Numbered from the stretch's first letter, positions 32,959-41,942 are shown. The stretch is DNA of 44,859 nt from HXMU1420-2 sp040830545 (GCA_040830545.1 JBFOMB010000046.1:1-44859); one strand, 5' to 3'. The notes: a model not told the origin generated them from the letters alone. Made by a program: numbers and translations.

Positions 32959-33030
32959 CGCAGTCCCGGACTTGATCCGGGACCTCGGATCGGGCGGGGT
33001 AAGAGGTCCCGGATCAAGTCCGGGACTGCG
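32959..33030. repeat. Long palindromic repeat with 28-bp perfect arms, copy 1
   Basis: The arms at 32959-32986 and 33003-33030 are exact reverse complements over 28 bases, with a 16-base GC-rich loop. Each arm also folds on itself (GTCCCGGA with TCCGGGAC). A second, diverged copy is at 34742-34808. It lies between the small frame at 32698 and the convergent esterase gene. The 242-base gap 32947-33188 holds nothing else that I recognise. Confidence 0.9.
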
Positions 33031-33188
33031 GGTGCGTATGGGGCTGGCGTTGGGAGTTCCGCCTCCGACGAGGTGAACCTTAACGGGACCTTACCGATCC
33101 CCTCGACCTATTTCTGTACGTTTTGGGGTAACCGGTGCTACGACCTTGCCCCGTTTTGTACATTTTCGGCAAGTTGAGCGGATGTCGC

Positions 33189-34025
33189 CTAACCCTCCGT
33201 CACACTATCAAACCACTCCAGCACCCGACCACTCCACCCTTTCGGGATACCATGCCCACGCGGTGTAATCTGCAACGTGATCGACCCTCCGGCGCAGCCC
33301 GTCCAGCGTTTCTGCCACAGGCCTTCCTCGCTGGCGTGTTCATCCGCCGCACCCAGGCAGCCATTGGTTTCACGCCAAATATCCAATCCTTTCAGGATAT
33401 TACCCTGATGGAAATGGAATCCCTGCCACGTGCCCTGCCGTCCCTCCAGCGGAACCATGCGGTCGGAAAACCCATGCGTGTGGAAGATGTGTACAGGCGC
33501 AGCACAGTCACGCTCCATCGGCTCCCAGAACCCGCCCGCGACAGGGGCCACCGCGTCAAACAAGTCGGGCCGGGCACAGGCCAGATCCCAGGCCATCGAC
33601 CCACCCCGCGAAAACCCGGCCAATAACAACGGCTTACCTTCCAACTCAAACCGGTTCACCGCATCGGCCACAACCGCACTCAGGAACGCCACATCATCAC
33701 GAGAATCGTCGATCCCGTCCGCCACAGACCAATCGCGCATGACCTTGCCATTGGGCCAGACCTGTTCCCCCTGTGGCGCCACAAACACCAACCCGGCTTC
33801 GCGAAAATTGCGCGTGAACCCCTCGTTTGCCGCCGCCTTGGACCCGGACCCGCCCGCGCCATGCAGCCACAGGACAAGGCCCGTTGGTTCCCCCTCTGGC
33901 ATCGCCACAAAATAGGAGCCATCGGCGACTTCACAGGCCTGCTCGCCCGTGCCACAGGCATTCGCCACGACTGGGCTACCGTATGCCAGCCCAATCGCTG
34001 CTGCCAAACTGTACAGGATTCTCAT
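33189..34025 (-). CDS. Secreted PHB-depolymerase/feruloyl-esterase-like alpha/beta hydrolase
   Basis: In this 278-residue protein a signal peptide (residues about 1-23, ending SPVVANA) sends it to the periplasm or outside. The nucleophile elbow is GFSRGG (Ser139), and the oxyanion-hole region is LWLHGAGGSGS. Asp and His of the triad are likely in HTHGFSDRMVPL and RGHGIPKGW. Relatives are polyhydroxybutyrate depolymerases and carbohydrate esterases of the LpqC type. Several cysteines (Cys24, Cys31 and later ones) may form disulfides. GGGAG precedes the ATG. It is divergent from an unknown secreted protein. Confidence 0.87.
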   Translation of the reverse strand: MRILYSLAAAIGLAYGSPVVANACGTGEQACEVADGSYFVAMPEGEPTGLVLWLHGAGGSGSKAAANEGFTRNFREAGLVFVAPQGEQVWPNGKVMRDWSVADGIDDSRDDVAFLSAVVADAVNRFELEGKPLLLAGFSRGGSMAWDLACARPDLFDAVAPVAGGFWEPMERDCAAPVHIFHTHGFSDRMVPLEGRQGTWQGFHFHQGNILKGLDIWRETNGCLGAADEHASEEGLWQKRWTGCAGGSITLQITPRGHGIPKGWSGRVLEWFDSVTEG

Positions 34026-34168
34026 CGCGCAGACTCCCTTCCGCCGCTGCGGTCAGCATACGGTATCTCACACCCGCGCCTTACACGTTTCCGCGATCCA
34101 AACGTGAGGGCGTAGCCAGATGTTTGCCTTGCCCATACCCTGACTGAAACCTTTGGGAGGACCATCCG

Positions 34169-34729
34169 ATGCGCATCTTGTCTCTTGCCATGTCGCTGGC
34201 CGTTCTTGGGAGCACTGCTCAGGCTGAGGTCATGGGGGGGCGCATCATGGATCAAAGCGGGGCAGGCCAGTTTGTCAAACTGGACACCGACGCCCCCTTT
34301 GCCGTGGGCTTTGACACGTTTGATGATGACAACCTCTACGCCTTTGACGAACAGCAAGGGGTGATGTTAGTTGAGCCCGTGCGCATTGACATCAGCCCCT
34401 GCCGCCACCGTATGATCCCTGCCGGAACGGAGGTGTCCAGCCATTACGTGTTCTTCGACAGCCTGTCCGGTATTCAGGTTGGCTATGTCGATTTTGACGC
34501 GCCGGTCCTGGGGATCGCAGCGTTTCAGAACACGATGGCAGCCACTGATTATCTGGCCGACACCAACATCACCTATATCAGCGAAGAGCTGCGCGGGCTG
34601 GAAGAGGGGGACTACGTCTGGATCGACGAAAATGAACCCAGCCGCCTGTGGGTCTATTGGGCCGGGTCATCTCCCGGGGACTACATCCGGGTGTTCACAC
34701 AGTTCCGCGGCAACGCGCATATGATGTGA
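34169..34729 (+). CDS. Hypothetical secreted protein
   Basis: This 186-residue protein has a clear signal peptide (MRILSLAMSLAVLGSTAQA, cleavage after residue 19). The mature part is acidic and rich in aromatic residues (FDTFDDDNLYAFDEQQG, VFFDSLSGIQVGYVDFDAPVLG), with one Cys in SPCRHRMIP. No known domain is recognised, although some motifs resemble cadherin-like or PEP-CTERM-associated secreted proteins. GGGAGG sits before ATG 34169. It is convergent with the permease operon, with a palindromic repeat between them. Confidence 0.8.
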   Translation: MRILSLAMSLAVLGSTAQAEVMGGRIMDQSGAGQFVKLDTDAPFAVGFDTFDDDNLYAFDEQQGVMLVEPVRIDISPCRHRMIPAGTEVSSHYVFFDSLSGIQVGYVDFDAPVLGIAAFQNTMAATDYLADTNITYISEELRGLEEGDYVWIDENEPSRLWVYWAGSSPGDYIRVFTQFRGNAHMM

Positions 34730-34741
34730 TTGAAAGGTGCA

Positions 34742-34808
34742 GCAGCCCCGGACTTGATCCGGGGCCTCGGATCGCCCGGCAGAGGTCCCGGGTCAGGCCC
34801 GGGACTGC
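34742..34808. repeat. Long palindromic repeat, copy 2
   Basis: Arms at 34742-34768 and 34782-34808 pair with a few substitutions. The left arm shares the GGACTTGATCC core with copy 1 at 32959, and the order of modules is the same. It lies between the convergent secreted-protein gene and the MalG-type permease gene, so it may serve as a transcription barrier. Confidence 0.85.
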
Positions 34809-34860
34809 GGTGGCGTTGATCCGACGTGTTCCGTTCAACACCCACTCAGAGGCACTTGCG

Positions 34861-35781
34861 CTATTTGACAGCGCCGCTGGCCATGCCCTTGATGATGTAA
34901 CGTTCCAGCACGATGCCGATCACGATCAGCGGCAGGATCGCCGCCCAGCTGAGCGCGGCCATGGACCACCAGTTGATCCCCTGTGACCCGGTTTGCGACG
35001 CCACCATCACCGGCAGGGTTTTGGCATCGGTGGACGTCAGAAGGGCGGCAAAGAAATATTCGTTCCACGTCAACACAAGGCTGAGGATGAACGCCGCCAC
35101 CAGACCCGGCAGGGCAATCGGCAGGATGATTGTCAGGAACGCACCCCAGACGGACAACCCGTCCACCAGCGCAGCCTCTTCCAGCTCCACTGGGATGGCC
35201 TGAAACTGGTCCCGCATGATCCAGATGACGATGGGCAGCACCGTCAGCGTGTAACGCAGGATCAGCCCGATCCGCGTGTCGAGCAACGCCAGTTCCTTGT
35301 ACAACACAAGGAACGGCAGCGCCAAAACCACCGGCGGCAGGATCAACTGGCTGAGGAAAAAAAACGAAATGTCCGGGTTCCGCATGAAGCCAAAGCGATA
35401 GTTGAACCGCGACAACCCGTAGGCCACCATCGCCCCCAACACCACGGCCAGCGCGGACGAACACAGGGCCGAAACAGTCGAATTCCAGAACCGTTTCAGA
35501 AACTCCTCGCGCACCGTGCTTTCCGTGCCAATCGTGTCCGGCGACAGGCCCAGCGATTTCCATCCGCGCCATTGCGGCGTGTAGTCGACCCAGGGGATCA
35601 TGTTCCCCTTCATCACATCTGGAGCCAGCTTGAACGAGGTTGTCAGCGTCCAGTAAATCGGGAACAGGCAGATCACGGTCCACAGCAGCAGGATGCCGTA
35701 GATCACGATGCGCTTGCTCAGCCACCCGGCCTTGTGTGCCAGATCGCTTTGGGAATCGTGGAAGATCTGTGTGTCGCTCAT
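34861..35781 (-). CDS. ABC sugar transporter permease, MalG type
   Basis: This 306-residue inner-membrane permease has six predicted helices. The EAA loop that docks the ATPase reads EEAALVDGLSVWGAFLTIILPIALPG. The N-terminal GILLLWTVICLFPIYWTLTTSFK and the C-terminal LPLIVIGIVLERYIIKGMASGAVK are typical of carbohydrate MalG-type subunits. Its start overlaps the end of the MalF-type gene by four bases. No substrate-binding protein or ATPase gene is in the neighbourhood, so the rest of the complex must be encoded elsewhere or shared. Confidence 0.93.
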   Translation of the reverse strand: MSDTQIFHDSQSDLAHKAGWLSKRIVIYGILLLWTVICLFPIYWTLTTSFKLAPDVMKGNMIPWVDYTPQWRGWKSLGLSPDTIGTESTVREEFLKRFWNSTVSALCSSALAVVLGAMVAYGLSRFNYRFGFMRNPDISFFFLSQLILPPVVLALPFLVLYKELALLDTRIGLILRYTLTVLPIVIWIMRDQFQAIPVELEEAALVDGLSVWGAFLTIILPIALPGLVAAFILSLVLTWNEYFFAALLTSTDAKTLPVMVASQTGSQGINWWSMAALSWAAILPLIVIGIVLERYIIKGMASGAVK

Positions 35782-36890
35782 TTCAGGTATCTCGGGTTCA
35801 TCCAGCGGTCCACCAGCTTCATGAAGATGGTGATCGCGATGACAATCAGGACCAGATAGACAATGGCCAAAAGCGTGCCATAGCCCACGTTCGATCGGTC
35901 ACGGTATTCGCGGAAGATAAAGCTGGTCACGCTGTCCGTCGCACCTCCGGGCCCGCCCGAGGTCACGTTGATGATGATGTCGGCCAGCTTCAGCTTGAAG
36001 ATGATGCGGATCAGGATCGCGGTGATCGACACGGGCAGCATCAGGGGGAACGTCACCTCCCAGAAATTCCGCCACGGGCCTGCGCCATCTACCTTGGCGG
36101 CTTCCTGCACTTCCTTGGGGATCGCCTGTAGCCCGGCCAGGATCATGATCATCATGAAGGGGATGAAGGTCCACGCATCCATGATCATGATCGTCAGCCG
36201 CGCCATTTCCGGGCTGCCGAAAAAGCTGGGGTTGTCCCAGCCCAATTCGCGTGCCAGCCGTGCCAGTGGGCCGAACCGCGCCTCCAGCATCGACTTGCCC
36301 ACCATCCAGCTGACCGCCACGGGCGACAGCATCAGCGGCAACAGGAACGCGACGCGGAAGAATTTGCGCGCACGGATTTCGCTGGCCAGTATCAGCGCCA
36401 GACCAAAGGCGATGGCATATTCCACGATGATCGCCAGCGTGTAATAGACCATGTTTTTCAGCGCGTTCCAGTAGAACGGATCGCCCCACATCTGGCGCAC
36501 ATTGTCCAGTCCGTTGAACCGCCTTCCATCCGGGCTGGCCAGGTTCCAGTCCGAAAACGCAATGCCCAGGGCAAAGATCAGCGGAAAGATCACCATCGCG
36601 ACCACAAACAGGACACCGGGCAGGATAAACAGCGTCCGCTTGCCCTGTTCGCCGCGCAGCACGACCTGTGACACACACAGGCAGGTGGCCCAGACAAGAT
36701 AGCCAAACAGCCCCAGCCGCCAGGTTTCAAACGTCCAGGGAAGGGCCCCCGTTTCGGCCAGGGTCAGCACAAGGAAACAGCCAGCCATAAACGCCAATCC
36801 GCCGTATTTCAGCAGATTGCCTAGCCGCACCCGTTCCGGTGTGATGTTGTCCAGCGTGACAACGTGGAGGAGGTCGCCTTCGGTACTCAT
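35778..36890 (-). CDS. ABC sugar transporter permease, MalF type
   Basis: This 370-residue inner-membrane permease is longer than most MalF-like subunits because two extra N-terminal helices (residues about 30-75) precede the six-helix core. The EAA loop is EVQEAAKVDGAGPWRNFWEVTFPLMLP. The core begins near LFILPGVLFVVAMVIFPLIFALGIAFSDW. It pairs with the overlapping MalG-type gene. A LivM-type gene of another transporter class lies 71 bases upstream on the same strand. Substrate is presumably a sugar or polyol, by family. Confidence 0.93.
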   Translation of the reverse strand: MSTEGDLLHVVTLDNITPERVRLGNLLKYGGLAFMAGCFLVLTLAETGALPWTFETWRLGLFGYLVWATCLCVSQVVLRGEQGKRTLFILPGVLFVVAMVIFPLIFALGIAFSDWNLASPDGRRFNGLDNVRQMWGDPFYWNALKNMVYYTLAIIVEYAIAFGLALILASEIRARKFFRVAFLLPLMLSPVAVSWMVGKSMLEARFGPLARLARELGWDNPSFFGSPEMARLTIMIMDAWTFIPFMMIMILAGLQAIPKEVQEAAKVDGAGPWRNFWEVTFPLMLPVSITAILIRIIFKLKLADIIINVTSGGPGGATDSVTSFIFREYRDRSNVGYGTLLAIVYLVLIVIAITIFMKLVDRWMNPRYLK

Positions 36891-36961
36891 ACTGGCATGT
36901 TAGCTGGGGATGCGAGGACTGTTAACCCGTGAAATCGGACCGGGCGCAGTTTCTTTTTGCG

Positions 36962-38200
36962 TCACATCACATGCGACCACGCCCGCCTCAACGCGGGTGT
37001 GCTACGTCGCGCCACCCAGAACCCGACCACCACGCACAGTCCCGCTACAATCCACGGTACAGGCCGGGCAGGATCGAACGTGGTCCAGAACACGGTAATG
37101 TCCTGACCTGCCGTCAGGGATTTGCGATTGTGCACGCCCATCTCGGCCATCATGCACAGGCCCAGAACGCACAACACCGCAGGCAGCAACACCCGCAGAT
37201 ACGGCCCGATCAACCCCCGCCAGCGCCCTTGCCGCACCATCGGCGCATGCACCTCCAACAACCCCGCCAGCCCCGTCGGGAAATACATCACTGCCGCCAG
37301 GAACAGCACGCCGACGTATAGCTGCCACAGGTCCGTGTGAAGGCTCATCACCGTTTGCAGCAGCGTGAACAGGATCGCGCCCAGAATCGGCCCATAGAAA
37401 TGCCCGACCCCGCCCAGAAACGCGATCATGATGATGGTGCCCGATGCCTCGACCGTCAGGTTTTCGGCTGTCGCAATCTCGTAATTGATCGCGGACAGGC
37501 CCCCTGCCACGCCCGCGAAAAACCCGGCACCAATGAAGGAATAGAACCTGACCCACCGCGCGGAGTAGCCAAGGAACTCTGCCCGTTCGGGATTGTCCCG
37601 CACCGCATTGGCCATGCGGCCCAGCGGCGTGCGGGTGAACGCGAACATCAACGCCACGCAAAGGATCAACCAGAAGATGATCAGGTAATAGACCTCGATC
37701 TGGCGCAGGAACGCGACCCCGAAAAAGGGCATGCCCAGCGTCCGGTCACCGCCAATCCCTCCGCCCCGGAAAAACGTGTAGATGATGATGGAAAAGGACG
37801 CGACCAGCTCGACCATGCCCAGCGAGATCATGGCAAACACCGTGCCTGCCCGTCGGGTGGAAAACGAACCGATGACCGTCGCAACCCCCATGGAAAACAG
37901 CCCCGCAGCCAATGGCAGGAGGGGTAGAGGGACAGGCAGATCATTGGCCTGAATGTAGTTCAGGGCATGCAGGCAGGCGAACCCGCCAAATCCCAGATAG
38001 ATCGCGTGCCCAAAGCTCAGCAAACCGGCCTGACCCAGCAACATGTTGTAAGACAGCGCAAAGATGATCGTGATCGCCATCTGGTTCATGATGGTGATCG
38101 CGGCGTTGGCTGCAAAAAGATGCGGCAACAGCAGCAGGAACAGGACCGCCACCAGCCATGGTAGCCACGTTCGGGATGGGTTTGGGGGAACCACGGTCAT
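36962..38200 (-). CDS. Branched-chain amino-acid-type ABC permease (LivM-like)
   Basis: This membrane permease of about 412 residues belongs to the LivM family; key stretches are NMLLGQAGLLSFGHAIYLGFGGF, the DNPERAEFLGYS loop that meets the ATPase, and GGVGHFYGPILGA. It has an extended C-terminal tail with two further hydrophobic segments. ATG 38200 is chosen; a GTG six bases upstream is also possible, and no clear ribosome-binding site favours either. LivH, LivG, LivF and LivK partners are absent, so it is an orphan here. It is divergent from the RraA-like gene. Confidence 0.9.
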   Translation of the reverse strand: MTVVPPNPSRTWLPWLVAVLFLLLLPHLFAANAAITIMNQMAITIIFALSYNMLLGQAGLLSFGHAIYLGFGGFACLHALNYIQANDLPVPLPLLPLAAGLFSMGVATVIGSFSTRRAGTVFAMISLGMVELVASFSIIIYTFFRGGGIGGDRTLGMPFFGVAFLRQIEVYYLIIFWLILCVALMFAFTRTPLGRMANAVRDNPERAEFLGYSARWVRFYSFIGAGFFAGVAGGLSAINYEIATAENLTVEASGTIIMIAFLGGVGHFYGPILGAILFTLLQTVMSLHTDLWQLYVGVLFLAAVMYFPTGLAGLLEVHAPMVRQGRWRGLIGPYLRVLLPAVLCVLGLCMMAEMGVHNRKSLTAGQDITVFWTTFDPARPVPWIVAGLCVVVGFWVARRSTPALRRAWSHVM

Positions 38201-38322
38201 TGTCACAGGAGTTTATCGGAACGCGGCAAAGCGCAACCCGGAACCCTGCGTCCTGTGGTGTCTCATGGCTTGCCAATGGGCCCGGATCGGTCGCTAATGC
38301 GTTGACCCCGGAGGAGAGCAAT

Positions 38323-39015
38323 ATGATCGAAGAACCCAAAACCCTGACGATAAAGCGCCCCGACCGCCGCCCGACGCCGGACCAGATCGCCGCGTTTCAG
38401 GGTGCGCCGACCAGCTTTGTGACCGACGCGATGGACGGCAAATCTGCGTTGGATATGGCGATCCGCCCGCTGGCCCCGGATCACCTGCCAGGTCACGTGG
38501 CAGGCCCGGCGCTGACCGCTGGCAACAGCCCCGGCGACATCATGGCGACGCTCGCTGCGCTCAACTTCATTCAGGAAGGTGACGTGGTGATCGCCGCCTT
38601 TGGCGGACATCGGGGCTGCGCGGCGGCGGGGGACCGGGTTTCGGCGATGATGAAGAATTGCGGGGCCGCCGGGTTTGTCACGGATGGACCGATGCGTGAC
38701 TGGGACGGGATTGTTGCTGCTGGATTGCCCTGCTGGTGCACGGGGTTAAACCCCAACTCGCCCTTCACGACGGGGCCGGGGAATGTGGGTCTGCCGATCC
38801 AGATTGGCGGGCACCGGGTCGAAACCGGGGACATGATCGTGGCAGATCGCGACGGCGTGGTTGTGGTGCCGTTTGATCAGATCCCGGCAGTGGCCGAGCG
38901 GTTGGCGAAAGTGCGCGAATTGGAAATGGCGCTGGATGCGGAGCTGAGCGCTGGATTGAAGATTCCCGACGGGGTGAAGGCGCTGATTGAGGGTGATGGT
39001 GTGGAGTTCGTTTGA
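38323..39015 (+). CDS. RraA-family 4-hydroxy-4-methyl-2-oxoglutarate aldolase-like protein
   Basis: This 230-residue protein has the RraA fold. FVTDAMDGKSALDMAIRPL at the N terminus, GGHRGCAAAGDRVSAMMKNCGAAGFVTDGPMRD in the middle and VETGDMIVADRDGVVVVPF at the end are all diagnostic. The Arg and Asp of DGPMRD match the metal/substrate site of HMG/CHA aldolases, which release pyruvate. True ribonuclease-E inhibitors share the fold, but the aldolase type is more likely here. The start is set by GGAGGAG at 38310, correctly spaced; the long in-frame extension into the LivM promoter is rejected. Confidence 0.88.
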   Translation: MIEEPKTLTIKRPDRRPTPDQIAAFQGAPTSFVTDAMDGKSALDMAIRPLAPDHLPGHVAGPALTAGNSPGDIMATLAALNFIQEGDVVIAAFGGHRGCAAAGDRVSAMMKNCGAAGFVTDGPMRDWDGIVAAGLPCWCTGLNPNSPFTTGPGNVGLPIQIGGHRVETGDMIVADRDGVVVVPFDQIPAVAERLAKVRELEMALDAELSAGLKIPDGVKALIEGDGVEFV

Positions 39016-39025
39016 GTGTGTCTCA

Positions 39026-39254
39026 GGCGCGGAATCAAGGGCCTTTGGCCCGCCGCGCCAGCGCCCGCCTCACGGCGTTTGCAAGGCAAACGCCTGTCGG
39101 CAACACATTGCCTGTGGGCAATGTGTGAGAGACCTCCCCCCGGGAGGGCGCTACAGCGACGTTGCCGCTCTTGCAGCCGTTTCAAGTGGGCCTCACCATA
39201 AAGCACTTCGCTTAACCATCAGCGCGCCACCCGAGGTCGGGCGCTGTCGCGGCT
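39026..39254 (+). repeat. Full modular dispersed repeat with nested double-hairpin unit B
   Basis: Modules in order are an A hairpin (GGCGCGG with CCGCGCC enclosing GGGCC TTT GGCCC, 39026-39059) and unit B (39069-39129, reverse orientation of 1004-1062). After B come CCTCCCCCCGGGAGGG, then CATAAAGCACTTCGCTT, and an end module GCCACCCGAGGTCGGGCGC. The copy at 42612-42764 has the same modules without B. The whole gap 39016-39266 is this repeat. Confidence 0.85.
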
Positions 39255-39266
39255 GCGTGTACTAAT

Positions 39267-40100
39267 CTACACCGCCTCACTCTCCGCCGCAGCCAACGCA
39301 TCATACCCCTCCAGCCCAATGCTCACATCCGCCAATGCCCAGGACCCGTCGGTCTTCAGCCACATCGGCTCGCCCACCAGTTTTAGGTCCGTAACGCCAA
39401 GGCTTGGGTAATTATGCCCCATCGAATGCGCCATCGGCAGGCGCACGCCAGGTTTCGGGTTCAACCCCGCTGACACCTCGTTTGTGCCCATCTTCAGATG
39501 ATGCGCGATGTCCCATTCCTGCACCACGCCCTGATCGCGTGTAACAACCCAGCAATGCATGTCTTCGCACCAGTTCCGCTTTTCTGCAGGCACGAAATAG
39601 CCGGTCACATACCCGGCCTCGTACCCAGCCGCCCGCGCTGCAGCGATGAAATAGGCGTTGATGTCGACGCAGGACCCCACGGCCATGCTGCAAATCTGCG
39701 GGATCTCGTCGGTCCCGTCGTAAAACCGTTCTTCTGGATGGCCGTAGCTGAACATGCCCGCCACATGCCGCGCCAACCCGACCAATCCGCCCTTGGTGGC
39801 CACGGCGGTCGCCTCTTCGGCCAGCGCATCAGCGGCGCGCGTGTATCGGCTGTCGCGATGCTGAAACAGCGCTTCGGGGTAGGCCGCGCCGCCCAGTTCG
39901 AACACCCAACGCAGCGTGATCTCGTCCGTCTCGGGTGTCAGGACCATCACATGCTGCCCCGCCAGCAGGTCGGCCGCCAGTCGCACCCGTGCGCCTGTCA
40001 CTTGCACATCCACCGGGGCCGCGTGCGGCGTGCTCAGGCCCACGGGCGCGATCAGCCGCCCACCCTCAATCGCGGGCAAAGTCACATCAATTGCGATCAT
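39267..40100 (-). CDS. Transglutaminase-like domain protein
   Basis: In this 277-residue protein the papain-like catalytic triad of bacterial transglutaminase-like enzymes is visible: Cys144 (GSCVDINAYF), His182 (DMHCWV) and Asp197 (EWDIAHH). The first about 85 residues form a beta-rich N-terminal domain with LRWVFELGG. No signal peptide is seen, so it is cytosolic. Family members act as cysteine proteases, peptide N-glycanases or amide-forming enzymes; the activity here is unknown. Its start overlaps the stop of the EamA transporter gene (ATGA), which itself overlaps the LysR gene. Confidence 0.88.
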   Translation of the reverse strand: MIAIDVTLPAIEGGRLIAPVGLSTPHAAPVDVQVTGARVRLAADLLAGQHVMVLTPETDEITLRWVFELGGAAYPEALFQHRDSRYTRAADALAEEATAVATKGGLVGLARHVAGMFSYGHPEERFYDGTDEIPQICSMAVGSCVDINAYFIAAARAAGYEAGYVTGYFVPAEKRNWCEDMHCWVVTRDQGVVQEWDIAHHLKMGTNEVSAGLNPKPGVRLPMAHSMGHNYPSLGVTDLKLVGEPMWLKTDGSWALADVSIGLEGYDALAAAESEAV

Positions 40101-41002
40101 GTCGTCTTCTCCGTCATGACCGGCGCGTCATTCTTCAGAAGCAGCAGCAGCGCCACAATCGTGCAGCCCACACCCACCAGAACCAGCGCCGGGGGCAGGT
40201 CTTTGCCCAGGGCGATTTCCCAGCAGATAACCCAGCTTGGTGTCAGATATGTGTAGGCCATCACCTTGGCCGAGGGCAGGCGCAGCGCGGAAAACTGCAC
40301 CAGGAAGAACGACATCGCCGTCGCAAAGACCGAGATATAGCCAAGGCAGATCCAAACAATCGGCGGCAGGTTTGCCCAATCGGTCTCCCATAGGGTCGGC
40401 CATGCCAGCGCGACCAGGATCACGCTGCCCCCCAGCAACATGCCAAAGGTAAAGACCAATGGCCGCTCGCCCCGGTTCAGCAGGCGGACGGCAACCGGGT
40501 AGAAGGCATGACTGACGCAGCCCCAGAAGAATATGAACTCTCCCCGCCCGATGTCGAAGGCCATGAAAGCCTGCCAATCCGCACGGAAAATGACCCACAA
40601 TGCCCCGATCCCGCCGATCAGCAGGGCCAGCGCCATGCGCGGGGTCGTTTGCTGCCGCATCGCCAGCCAGCCAAACACCGCCGCTGCCACCGGGGTCAGG
40701 GTGAAGACAGCGGCGGAACTGACGGCAGAGGCGGTTTTCAACCCCTCGAACATCAACACGAAATAGAGCGCCATCAGCGCGCCCATCGCCGGATACCGCC
40801 AGGGCGCGCGCAACGCCACGCGCGGCACCCCGCCCGTGATCATAACCACCGTCCCGATCAACACCGAAGCAATGCAGAACCGTGCCGCCGTGATCGCCAT
40901 CGGCGCGATTTCATTCGCGGCGAGGCTTCCCAACGAAAACGACCCGGCCACGAGCGCCGAAAACAACAGCATCGCGGCATGGCCCTGTGTCTGCGGATTC
41001 AT
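40097..41002 (-). CDS. EamA/DMT-superfamily transporter
   Basis: This 301-residue inner-membrane protein has ten predicted helices as two EamA repeats. The first begins MLLFSALVAGSFSLGSLAANEIAPMAITAARFCIA, and the second begins near EFIFFWGCVSHAFYPVAVRLL. The family exports or imports metabolites such as amino acids. The start MNPQTQ overlaps the LysR stop as ATGA; a 35-residue N-terminal extension would lie inside the LysR gene and is rejected. It is in a coupled operon with a LysR regulator and a transglutaminase-like protein, which may form one export or modification pathway. Confidence 0.92.
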   Translation of the reverse strand: MNPQTQGHAAMLLFSALVAGSFSLGSLAANEIAPMAITAARFCIASVLIGTVVMITGGVPRVALRAPWRYPAMGALMALYFVLMFEGLKTASAVSSAAVFTLTPVAAAVFGWLAMRQQTTPRMALALLIGGIGALWVIFRADWQAFMAFDIGRGEFIFFWGCVSHAFYPVAVRLLNRGERPLVFTFGMLLGGSVILVALAWPTLWETDWANLPPIVWICLGYISVFATAMSFFLVQFSALRLPSAKVMAYTYLTPSWVICWEIALGKDLPPALVLVGVGCTIVALLLLLKNDAPVMTEKTT

Positions 41003-41877
41003 ATGATCCAGTCCTTGGCCCGCTCTTTCAGGAACTTCAGGAAAGTCTGCACCTTGTTTGTGCGATGCAAGTCGACATGAGTCACCAGCCAGATCGCACC
41101 GGACCATTCATCCCGCGGGGCCAGCACCTGCACCAGATCGTCCCGCTGCGCCGCGTCCCAGCAGCCCATGAACCCGATGCCTGCACCTGTGCTCACGGCC
41201 TCTTCCATCGCCCGCACGTCACCGCTGCGAAACGAAATCCGCTCTGCCGGGACATTCGCACGCAGCCAGACATACATCGGCGCGCGGCTCAGCGCGTTGT
41301 CATGGCCGACGAAATAGTGGCGGTCGAATTCCTCTACACCCGCCGGCATGCCCATGCGCGCGATGTAATCCTTGCTGGCATACATCGCGACCTTCTGGCG
41401 GGTGAACTTCTGCACCACGTTGTCCGGCTGCTCCGGGGCTGACCCCGCGCGGATCGCCACATGCGCCTCGCCATATTCCAGCCGGAACAGGCGGTCACCG
41501 GTCAGATAGCGGATCACCAGCCCCGGATACATCTGCTGAAAATCCGACAGCACCGGCACCACCTGCGGTGCCATGGAAATCAGCGAGGTCACCACCAATT
41601 CGCCGGACACGTCGTCGCCCTGACCTTTCAGACGGCCCACCAGTTGGTTGAACTGATCATCTGTCGCCTGCGCCACCCGCAACAGGTCCTGCCCGGCCTC
41701 GGTTGGGGTGTAGCCGCGCGCATGGCGTTGAAACAGCTTCACTTTCAACCGTTCTTCCAACGCGTCGATATGCCGGATCACCGTGGCATGATGCACTCCC
41801 AGCACATCCGCCGCGCCGGAAACCGTTCCGATCCGCGCCACCTGATAGGCGGTCCTGACCTCGTCCCAATTGTCCAT
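40999..41877 (-). CDS. LysR-family transcriptional regulator
   Basis: In this 292-residue protein the winged helix is at residues about 5-65 (GTVSGAADVLGVHHATVIRHIDALEERLKVKLFQR). The effector-binding domain starts near GELVVTSLISMAPQ. Unusually for LysR it is the first gene of the transcript that carries its probable targets, the EamA transporter and the transglutaminase gene, linked by ATGA overlaps. It is also divergent from azoR across 131 bases, and a LysR-type inverted repeat lies in that region. Effector unknown; a quinone or azo-type stress signal would fit azoR. Confidence 0.93.
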   Translation of the reverse strand: MDNWDEVRTAYQVARIGTVSGAADVLGVHHATVIRHIDALEERLKVKLFQRHARGYTPTEAGQDLLRVAQATDDQFNQLVGRLKGQGDDVSGELVVTSLISMAPQVVPVLSDFQQMYPGLVIRYLTGDRLFRLEYGEAHVAIRAGSAPEQPDNVVQKFTRQKVAMYASKDYIARMGMPAGVEEFDRHYFVGHDNALSRAPMYVWLRANVPAERISFRSGDVRAMEEAVSTGAGIGFMGCWDAAQRDDLVQVLAPRDEWSGAIWLVTHVDLHRTNKVQTFLKFLKERAKDWII

Positions 41878-41942
41878 GGGGTCCCTCCTGCGCGCTGATG
41901 GTTCATGTGCAAATTCTCACACATCCTGTTGATTTACCCAAG

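Noticed and set aside
38158..38322. 55-residue N-terminal extension of the RraA-like protein
   Set aside because: It covers the divergent promoter region and the start of the LivM gene, while GGAGGAG at 38310 clearly marks ATG 38323.
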